Shown: one piece after another, positions 31,100 to 44,500 of the stretch
Layout: every line of letters begins with the position of its first letter
Numbering within the stretch: the first letter of the stretch is position 1
Translations under genes and position numbers: made by a program
From: Ophiodon elongatus
Taxonomy: Eukaryota > Chordata > Actinopteri > Perciformes > Hexagrammidae
Length of the DNA: 64,000 nt
Direction: 5' to 3'
Assembly (NCBI GenBank): GCA_016806645.1
Contig: JACSYO010000066.1
Span: 1 to 64,000, forward strand
The notes under the pieces: model-generated
Databases searched by the model: none
What the model saw: only the letters and a program-made list of their open reading frames with translations
Told to the model about the DNA's origin: nothing

Positions 31100-34000
31100 C
31101 TGCAGAGACAGCAACAGTGAAGTTACATTCTATGGCAGTGGAGAATATACAGCCGGTAGCTCCCCGGACTCTGGTACATTAGTTTGTTGCTTCTTTGTGT
31201 TTAACATAAAATAAAATGAGATAGAACTTTATTAATCCCAAAGGAAATTATTGTGCCAGAGTTTGATCAAAGAGGGAGGAGATGGAGGAGAAGGAGGAAA
31301 GGGAGGAGAGGGAGGAGGAGAAGGAGGAGAAGGAGGAGAGGGAGGAGAAGAAGGAGGAGAGGGGGGAGAGGGAGGAGAGGGAGGAAATGGGAGAAGAGGG
31401 AGGAGAAGGAGGAGAAGGAGGAGAGGGAAGAGAAGGAGGAGAGGGAAGAGAAGGAGGAGAGGGAGGAGAGGGAGGAGAAGGAGGAGAGCCCAGGTGGAAG
31501 CTAAGCTACTCCACTACTCAGCATACTGCTGGCCAAATCAGTTATGTGACTTTCTACATAACAATAGTTTATTCGAGGATTTTCAGTCAGGATTTAGAAA
31601 ACACCACAGCACAGAGACAGCACTGGTGAACATTACTAAAGACCTTCTAATTGCATCAGATAAAGGACTTGTCTCTGTCCTTCTCTTGTTAGACCTTAGT
31701 GCTGGGTTCAACACCATTGACCACCACATCCTATTACAGAGATTAGAACATTTGATTGGCATTAAAGGCACCGCACTAAGCTGGTTTAAATCCTATTTAT
31801 CAGATCGATCTCAATTTGTATATGTAAACGATGAATCCTCGATGACCACCAACGTCAGTCACGGAGTTCCACAAGGTTCTGTACTTGGACCAATCTTATT
31901 CACCTTATATATGCTTCCTTTGGGCAATATTATCAGAAAACACTCCATAGACTTTCATTGTTATGCTGATGATACTCAATTATATATATCGATCAAGCCA
32001 GACGAAACCAACCAGCTTGCTAAACTTCAAGCATGTCTCAAAGATATAAAAACATGGATGACCTGCAACTTCCTGATGTTAAACTCAGACAAAACTGAAG
32101 TTATTTTACTAGGCCCAGAACACCTCCGGAATCAACTATCTAATGATGTGGTTTCTCTAGATGGCATTGCCCTGGCATCCAGCACCACCGTAAAGAATCT
32201 CGGAGTTGTCTTTGATTAGGACTTGTCCTTTAACTCTCACGTAAAACAAATCTCAAGGACTGACTTTTTTCACCTACGTAACATTTAAAAAATTAGACAC
32301 ATCCTGTCTGAAAGCTGGGCTGCACGGTGGTGTAGTGGCTAGCACTGTCACCTCACAGCAAGAGGGGTCTGGGTTCGTCTCCCGGTCTGGGCGGTCCTTC
32401 TGTGTGGAGTTTGCATGTTCTCCCCGTGGCAGCGTGGGTTCCCTCTGGGTTCTCCGGCTTCCTCCCACAGTCCAAAGACATGCAGCTCAGGTTAATTGGA
32501 CTCTAAATTCCCCATAGGTGTGGGGGTGAATGGTTGTCTGTCTCTATATGTCTGCCCTGTGATGAACTGGCGACCTGTCCAGGGTGTACCCTGCCTTCGC
32601 CCAATGTCAGCTGGGATCGGCTCCAGCGCCCCGCAACCCTAAAAAGGATAAGCGGTTTGGATAATGGATGGATGTCTCAAAGCGATGCAGAAAAATGAAT
32701 TCACGCATTTGTTACTTCTAGACTGGACTACTGTAACTCCTTATTATCAGGCTGCTCTAATAAGTCTCTTAAATATCTCCAGTTGATCCAGAATGCTGCA
32801 GCTCGTGTACTAACAAAAACTAAGAGAAGAGATCATATTACTCCTGTATTAGCTTCTCTTCACTGGCTCCCTGTAAAATCCAGAGTCGAATTTAAAATCC
32901 TTCTCCTCACCTACAAAGCCTTAATTGGTGAGGCACCATCATATCTTAAGGATCTCATAGTACCATGTTACCCCACTAGAGAGCTGCGCTCACTGAATGC
33001 GGGGCTGCTTGTGGTTCCTAGAGTCTTAAAAAGTAGGATGGGAGCCAGAGCCTTCAGTTATCAAGCTCCTCTTCTATGGAACCAGCTTCCACTTTCAGTC
33101 TGGGGGTCAGACACAGTGACCACATTTAAGAGTAGACTTAAGACTTTCCTCTTTGATAGCGCTTATAGTTAGGGCTGGCTCAGGTTTATAGTTAGGGCTG
33201 GCTCAGGTTTGCCCTGGTTCATTCTTTCCAGCCCCTTGGTATGCTGCTATAGGCCTAGACTGCTGGGGGACAACTTAGGATACACTGAGCTCCTCTATCC
33301 TTTTCTCTCTCTCCTTCTGTATGAATTCATGTTCTATCAATGCACATTACTAACTCTACTTCTTTCCTCGGAGTCTTTGTGCTTTCTCGCCTCGCAGGTT
33401 TCCACGAATCGTGGTTGCATGTGGACCCTGGTCCTGCCTCCTGGTTCCTTCCGTGGCCCTGCTGACGCACATTCTTTTCTATTTTACCTTCTGTATGAAT
33501 TCATGCACCATAAATGCACATTACTAACTGCTCCATCCCCGAAGTCTTTGTGCCTTCTCGCCTCGCAGGTTTCTGTGGATCGTGGTTAAATCTGGACCCT
33601 GGTCCTGGTCCTGCTGTGGTCCCCCCGTCACCTACTACTACTATTACATGAATCATTTCTGTCATGTGAATTGAACGTGTTGTAACTCTGTTATGCTGTT
33701 CATTCTGTACACATGACATCTATTTTCGTACTCTGTCCATCCTGGGAGAGGGATCCTCCTCTGTTGATCTCCTGAAGGTTTCTTCCATTTTTCTCCCTGT
33801 TGAAAGGATTTTTTTGGGGGAGTTTTTCCTGAGTTGATGAGAGGTTCTGGGACAGAGGATGTTGTTGTGTGCAGATTGTAAAGCCCTCTGAGGCAAATTT
33901 GTAATTTGTGATTTTAGGCTATACAAAAATAAATTGAATTGAATTGAATTGAATTGGCCGTCTGATGTTCAATCACAAGAACATAGACTTCAGGAGAACC

Positions 34001-34703
34001 CAGCAACGGGGGTCAGTGACTGTTGAGCCCACGTCTTCTCAGAGACCTGGATCCAGCTGGACTTGACAGGCGGACCTCAGGACAGAGAGCAGGACTCTGC
34101 TGGACTCTGGATCTACATCATGATGCTTGGTGCTCAAAGTTGATGGTTTGCATAGGCATTTTTGGGGGTTTTTTTTAAACCATGTAAATGCAACCAAAGG
34201 GGATTAGAGACAGATTACATTGAACCACATCAGGTCACCTCACATGTTTTCTTTTTTTTGTATTCTTGCTCCTCGTTCATCAGTCCTGGTGAGTTACTGT
34301 CTCTCTGTCCCCTTCTCCACGTTCCCACTTCCCCAATACCCGTTCATTGTCATTGTCTACCTGTCCACCAGATGCCCCTGTCCACCTTCTGCCTTCCATC
34401 CTGCAGAAACCCCTTCCCCTCAGTCCCTGTCCCTCCTCAGCCCTGCAGGATGAAACCAGTGCTTTTCCTCTCATTCCCTGTCGGATCGTTGAAGTTGCCA
34501 TGTTGCTTCGTTGCTTGTTGCCATTGCTTTTGAGCCTCTGATACGCTGATCTGGAACCTGTACTGTTGGTCCGTCGGTCCATTCCTGTTCCTTGTGGACC
34601 CTCAGTTAAGACTTAACTTAGTCCAGACATTTCTTATTTTCCATTTATTTTCATAAATAATTGTCTTTATTTTGCAATTACTGCACCTGTCTACCACAAT
34701 TAC

Positions 34704-34774
<71 letters not shown>

Positions 34775-35493
34775 TTTTATATTTTGTATATGTTATATCT
34801 TAAACATATATTTTAACATTTTCACGATTGTATGTCTCAGTTTATCATTATTTACTTTCTCTTTATACATATGTAATGACCACTGTTGGAAGGAGCCTGA
34901 GATTTGTCATTGCCTATCACTGTTCCTGTTGTTGTGCATATTACAATGAAAATAAAAATGTAAATATTTGAAGTCTGACTTTCGTAAAAGTAACAACTAA
35001 CTATATTTGTAAATACATTTAGTGAATTAATAAATACAGTATTTGCCTCTGAAAAGCAGTAGAGTGAAAGTATAGTTATACAATTAAAACAGCCAAATCA
35101 AATTAAAATTGTACCATGGCACAGTACTACAGTACTACTAAGTAAATGTACTCAGTTCCTTTTACTCTGAGTAGTCGTTCCCACAGAGAGGAAGTAGTCG
35201 GGATGCTTACCGTTCTGCTGCTTCTCTGTGTGGCCCTCAGGCTTCTTCTTGTCTCTGTACATTGGGCCTGATGCCTCAGGTCCACCTGGATTATTGTCTC
35301 CTTCCTCCTCTTTGGACTTTTGCGCCTCCTGCTGCATCCTGTTCCCCACCTCCACCTGTCCCTCCACATCAGTCTTCATCTCCTGTCCTGAATTGGGTCT
35401 CCTCGAATGCTTCTCCACTTCTGTGTCCTTCTCTTGCTGGCCACCCTCCTCTGCCTCCTTCTTGACTTTCTCCTCCAGGTCTACCAGAAAACA

Positions 35494-35558
<65 letters not shown>

Positions 35559-38500
35559 ACACACACACGCACACACACGCACACACACGCAAACAGATGC
35601 AATATTCTCTATAATGTTGCTTCATTGACATCCATCACTCCAGTCCGAAAAAGTTATGATGTGCTGAGACGGGGAGTGAATGTGATGTAGTTTGGCATGC
35701 TGCCATTCGAGGGCTGGATTTCTACCTCCATGTTGTCTTCGTGAGCGTTATTCACATGAACGGAGGAAGGAAAATTACTTCAGCTCTTTATTAATTTTAG
35801 AGCCTCATGCTCTCTCTCCAAGCGCTTGTCTTAGTAAAACTTAGATGACAGACTGGACCTGTATTTGTCCATTTTATTAACACACTATCAATATTTTTTT
35901 CTTGTGACACTGTGGTGAGTTACTGTACACGAAAAGAAGGTTATCAGTCCATGAACATGCAGATTTCTGCCCCAGAGAACCAGTGCTACTGACATCAGCT
36001 GCAAGTCACAGCATGTCTTCTAACATGCTTGGAGCTGGTTCTCAGATCTGTATTTGAAAATGTGGATCCCAGATTGGAAGGAGCCATGTAAAGAGTGAGA
36101 GGTACTGAGTGGGGAGTGGGACTACCTTTGGCTGCCTGGGCCTTCCATGTCTCCCTGTTGTGATAAATCTCTTTGTTCCATGTGATCTTGAAGCTTTTGA
36201 AGTCCACCATGGTCAGACAGCAGCTGCCCTCTGAACCTGTACTCTTCACACTGGACAGCTTTCCATCACTGCCAATTATACTGTTGACACTGCATGTGCA
36301 CAAACAAACATGTACACACACAATCATTCAGTCATGGTGGAGTCATAAAGCTAGTGTCTCTTGTTGGACTGAGCGACACCTTTCATATTCCACTTAAAAG
36401 TAATAATAACTTAAATGTGTATGTATGTAAATATATGTAGATATTGTTTTTAGCTCATTTAGATGATAATGCAGCTTGATACTATAGTGTATTAAAGTAC
36501 TAGTTTCCATAATATCACATTTATTAAAGAAACAGTGTGTAGCATTGAGGGGGATCTATTGGCAGAAATGGAATATATTATTGATAAGTATGTTTTCAGG
36601 AGTGTAAAATGTTTGTGTTACATTCGAATGAGTCGTTTATATCTCCATAAGGAGCAGGTCATCATGTTTCTACAGTAGCCCAGAATGGACAAACGAAACA
36701 TTAACTCATTTCAGATTTTGCGTTGGCCACCATAGTTCTATAAACTTAGCAGATGGGAGAAGTTTGAGTTGGTTGCACTCTGCAACCTCACTGCCAGATG
36801 CCCCCAGATCCTACACACTAGGCCTTTGAATAACAAATACATTTAAGCATGATAGTTACAAAGATATAAACACAAAATTTAATCGTATAGTTTTTCTTAA
36901 TTACAATGCATAGGTCTTTGCCCTAGTCCATAGCAGATAGAAAAGTCTCACCATGGTCTTCACCTGTTTAAATGTACTCTTTAAAAATCTAGTATTTATT
37001 TGCCGTTATTAAGCTGATAAATTCCTTTCTCATACCTTACATTACATTCTGTTTTAGTTTCTCTTTCCTATATTTCTCTTTTATTTATAATAATAAATGA
37101 GGGCTCATGGGTTGTTATGTACTTTAAAAATATGAGTAACTTCCATTCGTTATAAATATGACATCACATTTTTTCCTGCAGAGGTCTTTAAAGTGTAACA
37201 TCACCTCCAGGTCTGAGCCTAAGTCCACGCACTGCATAACTTTGAAACATGCAAAAAGGGGGCAAGGGGCTGATAGATAACACCATGCCCACTTCCGTAT
37301 GACGAAAGCCTCAATGCAGCGTCTACCTTGCAAAATAGCGATACACTCACCGGCCACAGGCGGATTTATCCGGTAATTTTTCAAAATAAAACATCTTTCA
37401 GACCGCGATAATAAATCAAATATTTTTTTCATTCATTCTTTCTGTGCGGCCCGGTACTGGTCCGCGGCCCGGTGGTTGGGGACCACTGACCTAGAGCGTC
37501 TGAAGCCAGCCAATCCAGAGCGCGAAGCCTCCTCAATAAGCGGTGCCACAATCTTCTCGATCATTTCTGTCAACACTGTAAATGTTGGCTCCACGATGAA
37601 GTCAATGAATCCTGCATGAAACAGTAGACATGCCCAATTAAAATTCACTCTACCTTCTGCTTATTCTTATTAATACCAGGAAATCTTTAGATAATGAAAG
37701 GATGCGTTGGTAATTTAAGATGAGGGAAAAACCATTTGAGTTGGGGTCAGATGGGCCATAGTTCTTAGTTTTGTGGAGCATTTTTCTGTTGGATCTATTT
37801 TTATAGCACCATTCACAAAACTGCTTTGTTAGAGAACACTTCACAGATTACAAACAAAGAAACCGACATTTCGCCCAAATTCGATTAATTAATGCAAATG
37901 AATATGCGGCTAGTGCTAGCTACTTTCATTGGAATAGATTTGGCAACAATGCTTCTAAACCAAAAACAGCACACGTTCCAGAAGGAATCTGGTCCAAACG
38001 TTAGCAACCAAGAGTACAGGTTTCTCTGACGTTTGGCACAGGCAAATACGGCTATTTATATCGCTCTGTCACATAATCTTAGCCTGCAAAGGGGCCTACA
38101 ATTGAAGCGAGCCAGTAGCTGTGCAACATGCTAGCGATACGTTGAACAGGCTAACCTGCAAAATAAACAGCAATTAACAGTATAATAACATAAAAATGGC
38201 AAAATTTACAGTTCCAAGTTTGAGGTTGGGTCACAGACAGTGAGTGTCAATCTATCCTGAGCTTCAGTCTTGAAGTGAATCCCGCCCTAATCTATTCCTC
38301 GTTGGAAAGTAGTTTTTCAGTTGTTGTGAAGACATTTCAGTCATAAATAAAGTTAATCCACTTGGTCTTCACTTCCTCAGATAATGGAGGTACATTTAAC
38401 CTAAAAACAGAACAAGTACTGTGCTTTGCTTGAGACGTGTTACCAGGTCGCCGAGAGTAAAGAAATCACTTTGGCGGACAGCAAGGTCGAATCAGCAGTT

Positions 38501-41500
38501 ACTCCGTGGGCAGGGATGGTCACCTAGCTGGAGGAGGTTCCATGTCACTGCGAACCCCATAGGACTTTAAATTCAACATCAAACCTGACTCGCTTGTTGT
38601 TAACACAGGTTTTCTGATAGATGAAGCAGGAGTAATAGAGAGAAGATGGTCGTTTCTGACACTTTGTTAGTGTGAGGTGTGTATTATCTATTTATTAGTC
38701 TTCTGGCCTGGGGGAAGTAGGGATTCCTCAGTCTGCTGGTGTGTGTTTTTTTTTGTAGGGGTCCTATACCTGAGGGTAGCATGGAGAAAAGGCTATTGTG
38801 TGGGTTTGTTGGGTCCTAAATGACCTTCAGAGACTTCCGGAAGCACCGCTGAATATACAGCTCCTGCAGTCTGGACACTCACATCCAGCACATCACTGGA
38901 GCGCCTTGCGGTCCATGCTGGTGCAGCTGCCATACCAGGTAACAAAGCATCATGTCAGGAGGCTCTGCACCAGTAGTCTGTAGTTCACCATTAGTCTCTG
39001 AAAATTCGGGGCCTCAGGCCAAATGACTGGGGGGTGAGTCCCACCCCTGTTTCCTGTAATCCACAATGAGTTCCTTGGTCTTGGCAACATTCAGTAAGAC
39101 GTGGTTGTCCTGGCATCACTGATAGCACCACCACTGGGATCACTACAGATAGCGAAGATGTAAGGCTTGTCTTTCACTCAGGTTCCCTCAGGTGCTGGTC
39201 TGTCCCAAACCTGCCTTTTCCTTCCTCCATTCAGCAATCAGATATTCAGATCCAGATCTACTAAAAGGTCAAGTCTAATCCCTGGATTGACATCGAAGCC
39301 CCGAGCAGTTTCTACCACTCTTCCTTACCTCAGGTGACAGTCTAATTATTAGTTTCACCAGTTTGTTTGTCCACCATATACACATTATACATTCTTCTGA
39401 GCACAAATGAATGAATATACCCCAGGTTTAGGTTGCATGATTGTTATGGTCATGAGCCCCAATTCATAAAATGGAATAAAATATCAGATCAAATCTCAAG
39501 ACACAGTAAAACAACGGTTTCCATAACAGAGACGATAGTCCGCTGGTCCATTCATTTACTAGGAGACTACATATGATTTGTGGTGTCATGTGTAGAACTT
39601 ACCAATCTGAGACTGTGCCACCATGGTGGATTTGCGGTCACAAAGAGGGGAGAAAGGTAGACCCAGCTCTGCTTCTTTATCACCCTGAAAACAAATGCAG
39701 CATCACAAGCTACTGTCAGCACAAGGTCACTTGGGCAGGTTCACTTAGACATAATTTCATCATCTTCGTTTACTTATTCATCCTTTCTTTCTTACATTAA
39801 TCTCATATAATTTATGCCAGTTTTAAATGTAATGTTGAGTTGCCTTTGAACAACAGAATAAGACATGATAAGACAACGTCTTCTAAGTATAGAAGCCTGT
39901 CATTGTGCAATTCGGGCCGTGGCTCATGGGCGGAGTCAAACGTTTCATTCCTGCCTTTTTCTGAAGTTGACGTAGATCCGAAGAAATGTAAACAAAAGTA
40001 CATGTTCCATAAAATGGAAGTTACACCTTCAAAAATCTTAATGGAATGCTTACTATTGCAGAAATAGTATGAGTGATAATGTGAGACTGTCATGCATAGT
40101 TCACTTTGTAATTTAGATTTTCTGTGTTGCTTCAATTTATGCCTAGTCGCGTTTCCTCAATGAAATGTATTCCGACTCTGAATATGTATCGTTGATCCAC
40201 GCAGCCATCTCAGCCCCTCCCTAAAGGCCTTCTTCCAAAGACACTACCCAAAAACAAATGAACGAGCACTGCCTTCCTGCAACTGGAGGACAAGTCCACG
40301 AGAAAATTATGGGCAGAGGAGCACAGTGCTTTGTTGCATTTGCTGACCATGTCCAACTACCTCATGTCTCAATCACTAGAGAGCTCATAGTACCATATTA
40401 CCCCACTAGAGAGCTTATAATACTACATTATTACCCCACTAGAGAGCTTATAGTACCATTTCACCCCACTACAGAGCTTATAGTACCATTGTACCCCACT
40501 AGAGAGCCTATAGTACCATTGTACCCCACTAGAGAGCTCATAGTACCATATTACCCCACTAGAGAGCTTATAGTACCATATTACCCCACTAGAGAGCTTA
40601 TAGTACCATATTACCCCACTAGAGAGCTTATAATATCACATTACCCCACTAGAGAGCTCATAGTTTAGAGGTGTTGGCTAACTATAGAACGATCTCTAAC
40701 CTTCCCTTCCTCTCTAAGATCCTTGAGAAAGTAGTCGCAAATCAGTTGTGTGACTTTTTACATAACAATAGTTTATTTGAGGATTTTCAGTCAGGATTTA
40801 GAAACACAGAGACAGCACTGGTGGACATTACTAAAGACCTTCTAATTGCATCAGATAAAGGACTTGTCTCTGTACTTGTCTTATTAGACCTTAGTGCTGC
40901 GTTCGACACCATTGACCATCACATCCTATTACAGAGATTAGAACATTTAATTGGCATTAAAGGTAATACACTAAGCTGCTTTAAATTCTATTCATCAGAT
41001 CGATCTCAGTTTGTATATGTAAACGATGAATCCTCGATGACCACCAACGTCAGTCACGGAGTTCCTCAAGGTTCTGTGCTTGGACCAATTTTATTCACCT
41101 TATATATGCTTCCTTCCAGACACAGTCACCACATTTAAGAGTAGACTTAAGACTTTCCTCTTTGATAGCACTTATAGTTAGGGCTGGCTCAGGTTTATCG
41201 TTAGGGCTGGCTCAGGTTTGCCCTGGTCCAGCCCCTAGGTATTTTGCTATAGGCCTAGACTGCCGGGGGACATCTTAGGATACACTGAGCTCCTCTCTCC
41301 TCTTCTATCTCTCCTTCTGTATGAATTCATGTTCCATCAATGCACATTACTAACTCTACTTCTTCCCTGGAGTCATTCATCTGGAGCCTGGTCCTGGTTC
41401 TTTTTGGACCCTGGTCCTGCCCGACACCTACCCGACACCTACTGCTATTATTATTATTGTTATTAATAGTTTTATTATCATTATTATTCTACTATATCCA

Positions 41501-44500
41501 CTGTTGCTGTTATTTTTGGTAGTTGTAACTTTTTCATCATCCTACTACTCTCATAATATGAATCATTTCTGTCATATCCATTGAATGTGTTGTAACTCTG
41601 TTATGCTGTTCATTCTGTACACATGACATCTATTGTACTTCTGTCCATCCTGGGAGAGGGATCCTCCTCTGTTGCTCTCCTGAAGGTTTCTTCCCTTTTC
41701 TCCCTGTTAAAAGGGTTTTTGGGGGAGTTTTTCCTGTTCTGATTTGAGGGTCAAAGGTCAGAGGATGTTGTATGTGTACAGATTGTAAAGCCCTCTGAAG
41801 TTAATTTGTAATTTGTGATTTGTGATTTTGAGCTATCCAAAATAAATGGATTGAAATTTAATTGTTCGTACTCTGGTGACGTACAAAGATTGCATGGACA
41901 GAATGCCCTCAGGTAGGTAGACCCTATCTTCCAATCATTTCACGAGGCCTAAATTAAATGATGGGCAGGTTTAAGCCTGTGCAATGGAACTCTAGAGAAT
42001 TAACAGATTTCCTTCGATTTGGTTGTAAAGTGCAAAAATAAAATCACTGCACTTTAAACTATGTCCCAGCGTCTGTTTGAGTCTATGGCTGCGAAATACA
42101 CTGACTATATTAAATTATAGAATTAAAAGCCTTTTGCTTATTTTATAGATTTCATGCATTTTTATGTCTAAGCATATTTTCGTTGACTTATAGAGACACC
42201 TTAGTGTGGTATTATAGTAGTCTATATAGTATTATAGAGTCCCAAAATACAAATATGCAGCAACAGTAATTACACATTTTGGGATTGTGTTATAGATTTT
42301 TTAATTACTGTTCTTGCTGAAGACAAATATGAGTAGATTGCATCAATGTTTGAGATGTATAGCACAAATAACCACCTGACGAATGTTGTAGCAAATGTGT
42401 TAATATATGGTCGTTGTGCCGTTACTACTTATTATATTCCTTAACATGCAAAAACTAGAAAGGAAGGACTGGGGGAGCTGCTCAATGTGGGCGGAGTCGA
42501 GCTACGCCCTGAATTGCACACTGCAGTGAGGGGTAGTTGCTGAGGACTGGCTATGAAATACATATTTCTTAAAGACAACCAACACTATGTTGTGATGTCT
42601 GATGTCAGAAACCTTTTTAATTAACAGCTAGAGCACTCATCTGGTTGTGATATAAATGCTTATTTTACCTCTGCTATATTCATCATAAAAACAAAATTAT
42701 TAAAACTATCTTCAAACTGCCACTCAGTGTTGTTGTTACTTGTCACTTGACTGTAATCTGTAGTCCTGTTGACACCGAGATCCTGTAGAACTGATGACCA
42801 CATTTCTCCACTGAGTTGATTGGTCAGCAGCTTACATGTTTTGATGTAATCCTTGGTGCAGAGCAATTAACCGTATATCATAAATATAAAGCCAGCTTAT
42901 TGATTTAAAGTGAGCCAGTGTTGTGATAATGGGATGCCTGAGGAATGTTGAAACACAGTTTGCTTGCTAACCCACTAATATTGCTTTATTAATAGTAAAG
43001 CAGGAAGTAGGTGGCACGTTTTTGGGTTGCTACCTGTCTGAAGAACTCCTCCAGAAGGGATGTAGTCCAGCGATGATGGAGGTCCCAGTGTTTGGCAGGG
43101 TGGCTGATGTCAGCAGTGTGCAGCAGCAGGGATAAGGCCTTTGGTTTGTCAATCCTGCAAGTACAGTCCAGTCAGTCACTGCTTGGCCGCAGCGGCTGCT
43201 TGTCAATGACACAACGTGCTGCTGTGCAACTGTTAAAGAGAAGTACTTGCTTGAGTAGCTCATGTACATTATCTAGCTTGATCAAATCCTTGCATGATTC
43301 TTAAAAGTTTTGTTGTTGTACCCATTGTAGTATATTTTGCTAAACTTCATTATACCAGCAAGAACAGTGTCCGCGGAGATTCCTTCATCATCACTCCAAC
43401 ATCACTGTCGCTTGAAATATACAACACCATTTATTTATAAGTTGCTTAAAAGAAGGCCTAAAGACTAATGGTGCGTTCACACCAAAAGCGTTGCGAATAT
43501 TCGCAATAGCGCTTTTTCGCGTGAGTTTACTCGGCGGACTATTTGTGGTTATTTCACGTCATTCACTTTTTCGCTTCATTCATGCTAGACGTGCTGCCGG
43601 AGAGGGGGCGTGGCTTATCTCCGTGGAAATAGTTAATTTTTGCCATCCACCGTCGAAGAAATAACCACTATTTCTGCTTTGTACACGTTGTGGAAGTCCC
43701 ACAAACGTTGGAACATCAAACGCCCTCGTGTTGGGTTCATAATATCACACAGCTTCTCCAGGACCTGAGTCTGGATGAAGCCGCTTCCAGTCTATCAACT
43801 TTTCCTCCATAGTTTCTGATTCAACAACGACAGGACGTCAGTGATGACGGGCGGAGCTTCTCAAAGCTGATTGGCTTTCGCAACTCAGCGTCACACGAAT
43901 TAAGCAAATTATTTGCTTTGCGTCATTCGCGCATATCGCTCGAATCACGCCGCCCTGCGAAAATTTGTGTTGTTCGCATCTGTGCATTGACTTTGTATGT
44001 AATCTACTCACGCGAAAAATTCGCAATGCTTTTGGTGTGAACGCACCATAAGGCTACATCCACAGTAAAAAAAAGTTAAAAAAAACAGTTTAAAAACAAA
44101 AATGATCTCCGTCCACACAAGCGTTTCAACACCATTTTAGAAATGATTTCTGTCCATACTAACATGCCTGAGAACGAATATCACATGACTATTCACGTAC
44201 ACTGGGCATAAAGTTGTTAGTGTAAACAGGAAGTAGAATGATTAGTAAATACGATCTATTTTTACAATCAACACTTGAAATGATGAAGTTACAAATGGTA
44301 GTACCAATGTAAACTTTACTTTGGCTTAGTTACAGAAAATACAACAGAGTAATATTGTACTCTTTAATAATTAAAGGTTGTGCTTGATATTAAGGTCTTC
44401 CTCTATAATCTTCCTCTATATACTCGGTACAAACGGTTAAAACAAGTTTTACATTTCAAACTTAGTTACAACGCTGCAGGTCTTGCTCTATCTCTCTCTC

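Larger units (their letters stand above)
31100..35210 (-). other. pde1c intron (4.1 kb)
   Basis: Holds the purine tract, L2 copy and SINE listed separately. 33960-34700 and 34780-35200 are non-coding with no recognised element. Confidence 0.7.
36290..37490 (-). other. pde1c intron (1.2 kb)
   Basis: Contains a MITE and a hAT-like terminus listed separately. 36840-37430 is otherwise unassigned; part may belong to the truncated hAT-like element. Confidence 0.6.
39685..43033 (-). other. pde1c intron (3.35 kb)
   Basis: Contains the 30-bp array and a rearranged L2. 39690-40250 and 41870-43030 carry no recognised features. Confidence 0.6.

Noticed and set aside
31251..32219. 322-codon novel gene (Gly/Glu-rich plus reverse transcriptase)
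   Set aside because: A purine minisatellite accidentally in frame with a truncated L2. No independent evidence of a gene.
34162..34582. Overlapping frames of 100-123 codons on both strands
   Set aside because: Low-complexity CT-rich sequence open in several frames; no splice or homology support.
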